A stretch of 64,000 bases of DNA, taken from positions 5,095,501 to 5,159,500 of the forward strand of contig NZ_CP043489.1 in assembly GCF_008330945.1 (NCBI RefSeq). The letters run 5' to 3'. A model generated the notes under the pieces. That model made no database searches. It was not told the DNA's origin and saw only the letters and a program-made list of their open reading frames with translations. This stretch comes from Labrys sp. KNU-23. Lineage in GTDB: Bacteria; Pseudomonadota; Alphaproteobacteria; Rhizobiales; Labraceae. Each line of letters opens with the position of its first letter. Position 1 is the first letter of the stretch. Both the position numbers and the translations under genes were made by a program. Of the stretch, positions 7,868 to 15,929 are shown one piece after another.

Positions 7868-8781
7868 TGCGGGCAGGTCACGCCCAGGCTCGCCCGGTCG
7901 ACGACCTTGGCCTCGACCTGGATCTCCGGGCGGCTGACGGGCTTGCCCTCCAGCACATTGGCGATTTCCGTCACGGCGCCATGCGCGATTCCCGGAAAGT
8001 CCTGGCGCACGGTGGCGATCAGGTCGGTGCACTGCTTGATCAGATCCACGGCCTGCGGATTGCCGTCAATGCCGGCGATCACCATCCTGGAATCCGGTGC
8101 GTCGCTTTGCTGGGCCAGGAGGGCGCCGATCGCCGGCTCGTCCCAGGCGGCCCAGACGCCGTCGATCTTGGTGCCGTGCTGGCGGATGAAGGTCTCCATG
8201 GCCAGGCGGGAATCGTCGATCGGCCCGGGGACCTTCACGTAATGCTCAGCGATCACCTTGATGCCGGGATTGGCGGCCAGCGCCTTGTCGAGGGCAAGCT
8301 CACGCTGATGCACGCCGGGATGGGCCGAATAGAAGAATTTGACGATGTTGCCCTTGCCGCCCAATTGCTTGAACAGCTTGTCCGACAGGATCGTGCCGAG
8401 GGCGAAATTGTCGGTGGCGATGCTGGCGGTCACGCCGGGCGCGAGCGCGCCATCGAGTGCGAAGACGGGAATCTTCTTGGCGGCTGCGGCGGCGACCTGG
8501 TCGGCGATCTGCTTGGGATCGACGCTGACCAGGACAATGGCCTTGACGCCGGCATTGGTGACGTCCTCGACGCGGCTCGCCAATTGCTGGAGGTCGCCGC
8601 GCGTATCGACGACATTGACGTTCCACCCCTTGCCGGCGGCGTCCTTCTTGAAGGTTTCGACGATCTCGTTGGTGGCGACCGAGCTGATATAGGGCGTCAG
8701 CACGGCAATATCCTCGGCCTGAGCCGTATTTGAGACGAGGCCAGCCAGAGCCATGGCCAAGATTGAAACACCGGTCTTCAC
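7864..8781 (-). CDS. Periplasmic sugar-binding protein of ABC transporter
   Basis: A 305-residue periplasmic binding protein of the Peripla_BP_4 (RbsB-like) family. The N-terminal signal peptide (KTGVSILAMALAGLVSNTAQA) ends near residue 22. Later segments include ASRVEDVTNAGVKAIVLVSVDP, GVTASIATDNFALG and GVWAAWDEPAIGAL, which are typical ligand-cleft regions. The start is GTG at 8781 with GAGGGG upstream; no ATG lies in the right place. It is followed directly by the ATPase gene with overlapping stop and start. It captures the sugar in the periplasm and docks on the permease. Confidence 0.9.
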   Translation of the reverse strand: MKTGVSILAMALAGLVSNTAQAEDIAVLTPYISSVATNEIVETFKKDAAGKGWNVNVVDTRGDLQQLASRVEDVTNAGVKAIVLVSVDPKQIADQVAAAAAKKIPVFALDGALAPGVTASIATDNFALGTILSDKLFKQLGGKGNIVKFFYSAHPGVHQRELALDKALAANPGIKVIAEHYVKVPGPIDDSRLAMETFIRQHGTKIDGVWAAWDEPAIGALLAQQSDAPDSRMVIAGIDGNPQAVDLIKQCTDLIATVRQDFPGIAHGAVTEIANVLEGKPVSRPEIQVEAKVVDRASLGVTCPQ

Positions 8782-8843
8782 GTGGATCCCCTCGATACCG
8801 TTGAACCCGGGTCCGATCTCCGGGGTGCGGGTTCTTTGCGTTG

Positions 8844-10331
8844 CTATGGCATAGTCGGCGGCAGTTCGCGCGCGAAATCCGATGCGGCGAGATAGCCGCG
8901 GTAGCGTCGATCGGCCGCTTCCGCGCGGGCTGGATTCGGCTCGACCGTGACGCTGCCCGTCAATTGCAGCACCGGCTCGAAACCGAGCCTGGGCGCAAGC
9001 ATGCGATAGATGCCGAGTGCCGGCATCTCCTGGCTGGCGGCCGGCGCGATCACAGGCCTGTTCAGCGCCTCGGCGAGGAAACGTTGCTGCAGCGGGCTGC
9101 GGGCGCCGCCGCCGATCACTGTCAGCGGCTGGCGCGGCAGGCCGGCGGCTTCGAGATTGTGGCGAACGGCAAAGGCGATGCCTTCGAGCACGGCCCGGCA
9201 CAGCGCGCCCGGCCCGTGACCGCGATCGAGGCCGAGGAAGGCGCCGCGAACCGCGCGATCCTCGAAGGGCGAACGCTCGCCGAAGAGATAGGGCAGGAAC
9301 AGGGGATGGGGGCCATCGCCGTCGGCTTTGGCATGCTCCAGCAGCATCTCCACCGGCAGGGACGTGATTTCACTCAGCCAGTCGAGCGCCGCTCCGGCGC
9401 ACAGGAACGGGGTGATGACGAGCGCGCGGCTACCCTTGACGGGGTCGGCCAGGGTATAGCTGTCGCGAGGGGGACAGGTATCGGCAAGATCCATGGTGCC
9501 GGCGACCCAGCCGGTGGTGCCGATATAGGCATAGGCCGTGTTGGGTGCATCGGCGAAGGCGCCCCAGGTTGCGGCCGCGCCATCGCCCGCTCCGTTATGG
9601 ACGGGGATGCCGCGCGGCAGCCCGAGTGCGGCGGCGGCTTCATCGGCAAGCGGAGCGACGACGGCATCCGCAGCCAGGATCTGCGGCATCTGCGCAGACC
9701 CGACGCCGGCTGCCGCCAGTAAGGTTTCGTCCCAGGCGCCGCTTCCGATGTTATAGAGCCCGGTCGTGGCCGCAGTGGTGGGATCGATGACGCTGCGCCC
9801 GGTGAGACGCTTGATCACGGCATCCTTGGCCCCGAAGAGAAAGCCGGTGACGGCGTCGAGCGGCAAGCCCGGAAGGAAGCGCTCGAGCCGCATCAGCTTG
9901 AGGATAGAATGAGCAGGATCGAGATGATTGCCGGTGCGCTGGCCGTAATCGCCGGGAAGCCGGTCGCGCAAGGCCGCCACTTCATGCTGGTCGAGCCGGC
10001 GATCGGAATAGAGTATCGCGGGGCCGATGGGCTCGCCCGTCGAGGAAAGGGCGATAAGGTTCTGCATCGAACCGGCCAGGCCGATCGCGCAGACATCGGC
10101 GCGGAACGGCAATTCGCTCACCGCCGCCTGCGTCGCTGCCCACCATTGCCGTGAATCCTGCTCGACGGAACCGTCGGAGCGGGTCTGCGTCGTCAGGAGC
10201 CGTGTCGCCGACGCCACGGCCGAGCCGGTGCGGTCATACAGCACCGCCTTGAGTGCGGTGGAGCCCACGTCGAGAATGAGAAGCTTGTCGCCCACGTCTT
10301 GCTTCCAAGGGCTCCGGTAGGCACCGCCCAT
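8844..10331 (-). CDS. FGGY-family carbohydrate kinase
   Basis: A 495-residue sugar kinase with both FGGY domains. The N-terminal ILDVGSTALKAVLYD is the ATPase phosphate-1 motif, GLAGSMQNLIAL the substrate region, and FGERSPFEDRAVRGAFLGLDRGHG plus TVIGGGARSPLQQRFLAEALNRPV the C-terminal FGGY signature. It is closest in layout to gluconate/xylulose-type kinases, but the substrate cannot be read from sequence. Start may be ATG 10331 or GTG 10295. It lies between the lactonase and the binding-protein gene on the same strand, so it probably phosphorylates the imported sugar or its oxidised product. Confidence 0.88.
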   Translation of the reverse strand: MGGAYRSPWKQDVGDKLLILDVGSTALKAVLYDRTGSAVASATRLLTTQTRSDGSVEQDSRQWWAATQAAVSELPFRADVCAIGLAGSMQNLIALSSTGEPIGPAILYSDRRLDQHEVAALRDRLPGDYGQRTGNHLDPAHSILKLMRLERFLPGLPLDAVTGFLFGAKDAVIKRLTGRSVIDPTTAATTGLYNIGSGAWDETLLAAAGVGSAQMPQILAADAVVAPLADEAAAALGLPRGIPVHNGAGDGAAATWGAFADAPNTAYAYIGTTGWVAGTMDLADTCPPRDSYTLADPVKGSRALVITPFLCAGAALDWLSEITSLPVEMLLEHAKADGDGPHPLFLPYLFGERSPFEDRAVRGAFLGLDRGHGPGALCRAVLEGIAFAVRHNLEAAGLPRQPLTVIGGGARSPLQQRFLAEALNRPVIAPAASQEMPALGIYRMLAPRLGFEPVLQLTGSVTVEPNPARAEAADRRYRGYLAASDFARELPPTMP

Positions 10332-10370
10332 GGCGATGCGTTCCGTAATGCCGGCTTCTGGAGAAATGCC

Positions 10371-11489
10371 TCAGGCTTCGTCGATCTGGAGGAAGGCCAC
10401 GCAGGTCGGCGTGCCGACCTGGATCTCGGTGCCCGTCGGCGTCAACTCGCCGCTTTCCTTGTTGACGGCGAAGACGGCGAGCTTGTCGCTGTTCTGGCTG
10501 GCGGCCACCAGGAAGTTGCCTGAGGGATCGATAGCGAAATGGCGGGGAAACTGTCCGCCGCAGGGCACGTTGTGCTCCAGCACCATGCCGCCTTCGCTGT
10601 CGAGGGCGATGACGCCGATGCTGTCATGGCCGCGATTGGCGACGTAGAGATAGGCGCCGTCGGCCGAAATCGCGATCTCCGAGCAAAAGCTGCCCGACCC
10701 GGCCGATTCAGGCAGGGCCGAAATCGTGCTGACCGATGTGAGCTTGGCCTGATCCGCCTCGAAGGCGAAGGAGGTCACGGTGGAATCGAGCTCGTTGGCG
10801 ACATAGAGCAGATTGCCGCGCGGATGGAAGACGAAGTGGCGAGGGCCCGCTCCGGCGGGAACGGAAGCGGCTCCGGCACGGGCGATCGCGCCGGTCTGGG
10901 CATCGAAGCGGTAGACGACCAGAAGGTCGAGCCCGAGATCGGCAACCACGATATAACGATTGTCCGGCGTGACGCGCACGCAATGGGGATGCGGGCGTTC
11001 CTGGCGCTCCGGGTCTGGTCCCGTGCCCGCATGGGTTGCGTCGCTGACCGCAGCCTTCAGGCCGCCATCCTCGCGGATGGGGAGCACCGCGATCGCCTTG
11101 TTGGGCAGTTCGCCCTCTGAGGTCAGGCTGTAATTGGCGACGACCAGGAAGCTGGCGTTGCGGTCATGGCTGTTGAAGGCCGCGATGCTGCCCAGGGTCG
11201 GCTGCTTGTTGATATAGCTCAGCGTGCCGTCGGCGGGATCGACGGCATAGGCCGAGACCGTGCCCTCGTTCCAGCCGAACACTTCGCTGTTGACGTGCAG
11301 GACCTTGCGCTTGGCATCGACGCTGATCCAGGTGGGATTGTCGATACCCTCGATCAAACCGACCGGTGTGATGGCACCGGTTGCCTGGTCGAAAGAGAAG
11401 GTGGAAATGCCCTTGGCGTTGTTGGTTGGATAGTATGGCGTGGGCCGCGTGGGGCCGCCGACATAAAGATAGGTGCGCTGTCCGGACAT
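10371..11489 (-). CDS. Lactonase of 6-phosphogluconolactonase (YbhE) beta-propeller family
   Basis: A 372-residue protein without signal peptide that matches the seven-bladed propeller lactonase family. Repeated blade motifs include FSFDQATGAITPVG, HPHCVRVTPDNRYIVVADLG, GPRHFVFHPRGNLLYVANELDSTV, SADGAYLYVANRGHDSIGV and PRHFAIDPSGNFLVAASQNSD. The family hydrolyses sugar lactones, phosphorylated or not. It is the first gene of the sugar operon, 39 bp before the kinase, so it likely opens the lactone formed when the imported sugar is oxidised. The shared 5' region with the divergent dehydrogenase carries a possible operator at 11639-11659. Confidence 0.87.
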   Translation of the reverse strand: MSGQRTYLYVGGPTRPTPYYPTNNAKGISTFSFDQATGAITPVGLIEGIDNPTWISVDAKRKVLHVNSEVFGWNEGTVSAYAVDPADGTLSYINKQPTLGSIAAFNSHDRNASFLVVANYSLTSEGELPNKAIAVLPIREDGGLKAAVSDATHAGTGPDPERQERPHPHCVRVTPDNRYIVVADLGLDLLVVYRFDAQTGAIARAGAASVPAGAGPRHFVFHPRGNLLYVANELDSTVTSFAFEADQAKLTSVSTISALPESAGSGSFCSEIAISADGAYLYVANRGHDSIGVIALDSEGGMVLEHNVPCGGQFPRHFAIDPSGNFLVAASQNSDKLAVFAVNKESGELTPTGTEIQVGTPTCVAFLQIDEA

Positions 11490-11638
11490 AATCCCGCCTT
11501 GTCAGACTCAGAAACTCGATGCGCCGCCGACCATATGGGACGGGGATGGCACGGGCAACCGGGCCGGGGGTAAGTTCGTGCCCTTGCGGGTCGAGAACCT
11601 GTTTGGCGGACTGCCGCTCGCACTCTGCAACGATTGTC

Positions 11639-11659
11639 ATTTGAATAGATCATACAAAT
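11639..11659. promoter_or_regulatory. Candidate operator for sugar operon
   Basis: ATTTGAATAGATCATACAAAT is an imperfect palindrome with arms ATTTGnAT / ATnCAAAT. Size and symmetry suit a dimeric GntR- or LacI-type repressor. It lies 150 bp upstream of the lactonase start. No regulator gene is next to it, so the binder is unknown. Confidence 0.35.
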
Positions 11660-11791
11660 GCAGCTATCAATCAGCAGGCGGGTGGGCATGCTCGAATTGG
11701 CCGTGCCCGCCGCATGAGCCAAGCCTAGGCAAATGCCTCTTGATCGAGCCACGGGTTCAATCGAGAGGAATTTGCAAGGTATCAAACATTT

Positions 11792-11841
11792 GCAGAGTTT
11801 CCGGGCGGGAGCCATCCGTGGGTCTCGCCCGGAAACTCTGC
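11792..11841. repeat. Perfect 16-bp inverted repeat in leader of SDR gene
   Basis: GCAGAGTTTCCGGGCG (11792-11807) and its exact complement CGCCCGGAAACTCTGC (11826-11841) are separated by 18 bp and end 47 bp before the dehydrogenase start. There is no T-run, so a simple terminator is unlikely. It could be a leader hairpin, an operator or a repeat element. Confidence 0.6.
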
Positions 11842-11888
11842 TTGGAGCAAAGTGCCGGCCGAGCCGGAGATCGACGACGGAGAGTGAA

Positions 11889-12626
11889 ATGTCCCAATCC
11901 CTGCAGGGCAAGACAGCCCTTGTTACCGCGGCCGCCCAAGGGATCGGTCGCGCCTCGGCGATCGCGCTGGCCCGCGCCGGCGCGCGCGTGGTCGCAACCG
12001 ACATTGCCGAGGACAAGCTGGCCGATCTTGCCGGGGTTGAAGGCATCGTCGTCGAGCGGCTGGACGTGCTGTCGCCGGAGGCGATTACCGCCTTTGCCGG
12101 GCGTCATGGACCCCAGGCCGACATTCTCTTCAACTGCGCCGGCGTCGTGCATGCCGGCACCATTCTCGATTGCAGCGAGAAGGACTGGAATTTCGCCTTC
12201 GATCTCAATGTGACCGCGATGTTCCGGATGATCAGGGCCTTCCTGCCGCATATGCTGGAGCGCGGCGACGGCAGCATCATCAACATGTCCTCGGTAGCCT
12301 CGTCGGTGAAGGGAATCCCCAACCGTTTCGCCTATCAGGCCTCGAAATCGGCGGTGGTGGGCATCACCAAATCGGTGGCGGCCGACTATGTGGGCAAGGG
12401 CATACGCTGCAACGCCATCGCACCCGGCACGGTCGAAAGTCCCTCCCTGCGCGAAAGACTGGAGGCGACCGGCGATTATGAGGCGGCACGCGCCGCCTTC
12501 GTCGCGCGCCAGCCGATCGGGCGAATCGGCCAGCCCGAGGAGATTGCAGACCTCGTCGTCTACCTCGCCGGCGCCACCTATACGACGGGACAGGTCCATA
12601 TCATCGATGGCGGCTGGACCGGCTGA
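11889..12626 (+). CDS. SDR oxidoreductase, DHRS6 / 2-keto-3-deoxy-L-fuconate dehydrogenase-like
   Basis: A 245-residue classical short-chain dehydrogenase. The cofactor loop reads TAAAQGIG (residues 13-20) rather than TGxxxGIG, a hallmark of the DHRS6/BDH2 group. Other motifs are NCAG (82-85), catalytic Ser about 135, Tyr149 and Lys153 in YQASK, and the C-terminal IDGGW. NSSVASSVKG-like and KSVAADYVGKGIRCNAIAPGTVESPSL segments also match that group closely. Bacterial members oxidise 2-keto-3-deoxy-sugar acids or hydroxybutyrate; the neighbouring lactonase, kinase and sugar ABC genes favour sugar-acid oxidation. ATG 11889 has GGAGAG upstream and the gene diverges from the sugar operon. Confidence 0.85.
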   Translation: MSQSLQGKTALVTAAAQGIGRASAIALARAGARVVATDIAEDKLADLAGVEGIVVERLDVLSPEAITAFAGRHGPQADILFNCAGVVHAGTILDCSEKDWNFAFDLNVTAMFRMIRAFLPHMLERGDGSIINMSSVASSVKGIPNRFAYQASKSAVVGITKSVAADYVGKGIRCNAIAPGTVESPSLRERLEATGDYEAARAAFVARQPIGRIGQPEEIADLVVYLAGATYTTGQVHIIDGGWTG

Positions 12627-12736
12627 CGGCGGTCGATCGAGGTTTTCTGCAGCCCACGGCTCTGTGTTGAAGGTAAAATTTAGCCCCGGCGCTCGGTAGT
12701 ATGTGACAATCTGATCTGCCATAGGTCCGTTCCGTC

Positions 12737-14392
12737 ATGAAATTGTCATCGAGCGGCCCGGTCGGCCCAAGAGGTGGCGTCGCTCGGAGTGAAGACGTGG
12801 AAACAGGCAGTAGAGCTGCACCGGCAATGCCCGCACCGACATTGCCGGCCCCGGCTGCCAATCGGGAAATCGAACTCAAGCTGTTGGCTCCCGCCGGCAG
12901 CTTCGATTCTCTGGCTGCGGTTCCCGTCATTGCCCAGCATGCGCGCAACCGCGGCGTCTTCCGCAATTTCGAGAATGCCTATTACGATACGCCCGATCGC
13001 CAGCTCTACCGTAACAAGATCGCCCTCAGGGTGCGCAAGAGCGGCAAGACCTTCATCCAAACCCTGAAACGTCCGGCCGACGGCACCAATCCCCTGGTTC
13101 GCCATGAATGGGAAGTGCCTGTGCCGAGCCTGGAGCCGGATCTGGCGCTGCTGCCGCCCGAGGCGCTGGAGATCGGTATGGACGGCGTCGGCAACAGCGT
13201 GCTCGAGGCTGTTTTCGTCACCAAGTTTCGCAGGCGCATCCAGGCACTCGACCTGCCGGCCGCCAATCTCGAACTCGCCTTCGACCAAGGCGAGATTCGG
13301 GTAGGAGAGCGCCGCGAGGCCATCAGCGAGCTGGAGCTCGAGCTCAAGGGCGGAGATGCCGGCGCCCTCTACGACGTAGCGCTGGCCCTGCTCGATGCCG
13401 CGCCCCTTCGCGTCGGCACGCTGGCGAAAGCCGATCGCGGCTACAGGCTCGCCTATGATCCGCCCGCCGAGGGCGTGCGGGCCAGCAAGGGCAGCATCGG
13501 CGCCGGCGACAATGTCGACGAGATCGTCGCCAAGCTGCTCGGCGACTGCCAACGCCATATGGTGGCCAATCAGGCCGTGGTGGAAGAGGGCAGGACTCCC
13601 GAGGGCGTACATCAGATGCGAGTGGCGTTGCGGCGCATGCGCACCGCGATTTCGATCCTCCAGCGCCAGATCGGTTCACCGACGCTCGCGCTGCTGGCGG
13701 TCGAGGCCAAGTGGCTGGCATCGACGCTCGGGCCCGTGCGCAATTGGGACGTGCTGGTGGTGGATACCATTCCCGGTATCGAAGCCCATTGTCCCGACGA
13801 GAGAGCCTTTGCCGCGATGCGGGCCCATGTCGAGCCACGGCGGCTGCATGGCTATCAGCATTTGCGCGAGCTGTTCGCCGGCGCCCGCTATAATCGGTTC
13901 CTGCTGACGCTTGGCCGCACCGTCGAAAGGCGCGCCTGGCGCAACGATATCGCCAGCGGCTCGCTCGGCATCCTGGCAGAGACGGCCGAGCTGTTCGCCC
14001 GTCAGGCGCTCGAACGGTTGCATCGCCGTGCCCTGAAAGGGGGAAAGCACTTCAGGCGCTTGGAGCCGGTGGCCCAGCACGAATTGCGACTCGTGCTCAA
14101 GAAGCTGCGTTACGGCGCCGAATTCTTCCGCAGCGTCTTCGATGCCAAGGAGGAGGCTCAGCGCTATCTCAGCCGGCTCGCAAACCTCCAGGAAGGGCTC
14201 GGCCTGGCCAATGACGCAGCGACGACGGGCAGCCTGCTGGCAATACTCACCGATGAAACGCAGGATGCTGCCCTGCATCGCGGTGCTGGCCTGATCACCG
14301 GCTGGCAGGCCCGCGACAAGGAAGTCGCCGCCGGCTCGCTGCACAAGCTCTGGAAGCGTTTTGCCCAGGGCACGTCTTTCTGGCTGCCGTGA
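12737..14392 (+). CDS. CYTH and CHAD domain protein (inorganic triphosphatase-like)
   Basis: A 551-residue protein. The CYTH domain opens with the ExExK metal/phosphate motif as EIELK near residue 44, followed by YYDTPDRQLYRNKIALRVRKSG and a KADRGYRLAY end. The CHAD domain follows from about residue 255 (VHQMRVALRRMRTAISIL ... LVLKKLRYGAEFFRSVF), with the conserved histidines thought to bind polyphosphate. The pair is typical of bacterial triphosphatases of the YgiF type. The first 40 residues are low-complexity; a second ATG at 12827 sits nearer the CYTH domain and may be the true start. It stands alone between the SDR and the transaminase. Confidence 0.88.
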   Translation: MKLSSSGPVGPRGGVARSEDVETGSRAAPAMPAPTLPAPAANREIELKLLAPAGSFDSLAAVPVIAQHARNRGVFRNFENAYYDTPDRQLYRNKIALRVRKSGKTFIQTLKRPADGTNPLVRHEWEVPVPSLEPDLALLPPEALEIGMDGVGNSVLEAVFVTKFRRRIQALDLPAANLELAFDQGEIRVGERREAISELELELKGGDAGALYDVALALLDAAPLRVGTLAKADRGYRLAYDPPAEGVRASKGSIGAGDNVDEIVAKLLGDCQRHMVANQAVVEEGRTPEGVHQMRVALRRMRTAISILQRQIGSPTLALLAVEAKWLASTLGPVRNWDVLVVDTIPGIEAHCPDERAFAAMRAHVEPRRLHGYQHLRELFAGARYNRFLLTLGRTVERRAWRNDIASGSLGILAETAELFARQALERLHRRALKGGKHFRRLEPVAQHELRLVLKKLRYGAEFFRSVFDAKEEAQRYLSRLANLQEGLGLANDAATTGSLLAILTDETQDAALHRGAGLITGWQARDKEVAAGSLHKLWKRFAQGTSFWLP

Positions 14393-14531
14393 CGGCCGAT
14401 CGCGGGTTGTCACTGACCTGAATCTGCGGCACACCGTCTGGGTTGCCAAAACTTGGCCGAGTCTCGTCTTGGCGAAGTCTTGGTGATGGCCTTTGCCGTC
14501 CGGTTCTGGCCGAAGCTTGCCCGAGGCCATC

Positions 14532-15392
14532 ATGAGCCGTGTTGCCTATGTGAACGGGGTCTATGTGCCGCTGCGCGATGCCTGCGTGCATGTGGAGGAC
14601 CGCGGTTTCCAGTTTGCTGACGGGGTCTATGAGGTTTGCGAGGTTTTCGGCGGCCGGCTCGTTGATGAAACCCGGCATATGGCCCGGCTCAAGCGCTCGC
14701 TTTCGGAACTGGGCATCGGCATGCCGGCGGGGGAGGGGGCGCTCAAGGTGATCCTGCGCGAGACCGTCCGGCGCAACCGGGTTCGCGACGGCCTGGTCTA
14801 TCTTCAGGTGACGCGTGGAGCGGCCCGGCGTGATTTCGTGTTTCCGGCGGCGGATACGCCACCCACTTTGGTAGTGACCGCCCGCTCCGTCGATCGCAGC
14901 AAGGCCGAGGCGGGTGCCGCCAACGGCATTTCGGTAATCAGCCTGCCGGATAATCGCTGGGAACGGGTCGACATCAAATCCACCGGCCTTTTGCCCAATG
15001 CACTGGCACGGCAACGGGCCAAGGAGCGGGGCGCCAAGGAGGCCTGGTTCGTCGACAAGGACGGCTATGTCACCGAAGGGGCGGCCAGCAACGCCTGGAT
15101 CATCACCCGCGAGAACACCTTGCTGACTCGTCCGGCGGAGAGCGGCATCCTGCGTGGCGTCACTCGCACCACGCTGCTGGACCTTGCCCGGCGTGACAAT
15201 CTGCTGGTCAGCGAACGGCCCTTCACGCTGACCGAGGCCAAGGCTGCCAAGGAAGCCTTCGTAACGGCGGCGACGGCGCTGATCATGCCCGTGGTGCGCA
15301 TCGACGATACGGTGATCGGCGATGGCAGGCCGGGGGCTCTCACGGCACGTTTGCGCACACGTTTTCATGAGGTGGCCGAGCGTTCACTTTAG
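14532..15392 (+). CDS. dat: D-amino-acid transaminase (class IV aminotransferase)
   Basis: A 286-residue fold-type IV PLP enzyme. Motifs: NGVYVPLRDACVHVEDRGFQFADGVYEV at the N-terminus, the PLP lysine in VDIKSTGLLPN, and EGAASNAWI with SGILRGVTR for phosphate binding. This pattern matches D-alanine/D-amino-acid transaminases found just upstream of hfq in Rhizobiales. It interconverts D-alanine and D-glutamate through 2-oxo acids, feeding cell-wall synthesis. ATG 14532 with GAGG upstream is chosen over an earlier ATG at 14493. An 8-bp inverted repeat (GATGGCCT ... AGGCCATC) lies immediately upstream. Confidence 0.88.
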   Translation: MSRVAYVNGVYVPLRDACVHVEDRGFQFADGVYEVCEVFGGRLVDETRHMARLKRSLSELGIGMPAGEGALKVILRETVRRNRVRDGLVYLQVTRGAARRDFVFPAADTPPTLVVTARSVDRSKAEAGAANGISVISLPDNRWERVDIKSTGLLPNALARQRAKERGAKEAWFVDKDGYVTEGAASNAWIITRENTLLTRPAESGILRGVTRTTLLDLARRDNLLVSERPFTLTEAKAAKEAFVTAATALIMPVVRIDDTVIGDGRPGALTARLRTRFHEVAERSL

Positions 15393-15621
15393 TGTCTGGC
15401 ATACCATTGCAGCTTGACAGATGATGGCTTGGGCTCCATCTGCGATCATTCCGACAGATTGGGCGGAATGACGCGTGGCGATTGCAAACTTTTGCTTGCG
15501 CGACGCAGCATCCCCGTCGACTATGTAGGATGATTGCATGAAAGGCAGGCGCGTCAGCGTTGGCTGATTTTGCTTGTGAATGTCCGCGGACCAACCGCGG
15601 TCAAGGAGTTTCGGGGGTATT

Positions 15622-15879
15622 ATGGCGGCGGAGCGCACCCAAAATCTACAGGACACGTTTCTCAACAATGTCCGCAAGAACAAGATCCCGCTCACGATCT
15701 TCCTGGTGAATGGTGTGAAGTTGCAAGGCGTTGTGACCTGGTTTGACAATTTTTGCGTGCTTTTGCGCCGCGATGGTCATTCCCAGTTGGTCTACAAGCA
15801 CGCGATTTCGACGATCATGCCGGGCCATCCCGTCCAGCTCTTCGAAGGCGGTGAGATCGAAGGCGCGGACAAGCTTTGA
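15622..15879 (+). CDS. hfq: RNA chaperone Hfq
   Basis: An 85-residue Sm-like protein. Residues 7-70 contain the Sm1 motif (NLQDTFLNNVRKNKIPLTIFLVNGVKLQGVVTWFDNF) and the YKHAIST Sm2 motif, with the rim and proximal-site residues Q, F and K/H conserved. It forms a hexamer that pairs small RNAs with mRNAs. Start ATG 15622 is preceded by a GGGGGT stretch; a longer frame from 15580 adds non-conserved residues. hflX follows 50 bp downstream, the usual arrangement. The C-terminus is short, as normal in alphaproteobacteria. Confidence 0.97.
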   Translation: MAAERTQNLQDTFLNNVRKNKIPLTIFLVNGVKLQGVVTWFDNFCVLLRRDGHSQLVYKHAISTIMPGHPVQLFEGGEIEGADKL

Positions 15880-15929
15880 TTCTTGCCGTATCGGCGGTGG
15901 CGGGGGCAACCCCGCCCGAAAGTTGACGT

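Larger units (their letters stand above)
11490..11888. other. Divergent promoter region of the sugar locus (399 bp, no gene)
   Basis: No protein frame is convincing here. Two items stand out: an imperfect 21-bp palindrome at 11639-11659 and a strong inverted repeat at 11792-11841, both listed separately. A second ATCAnACAwwTGCAG-like block lies at about 11780-11796, resembling the right half of the first palindrome. Confidence 0.6.
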
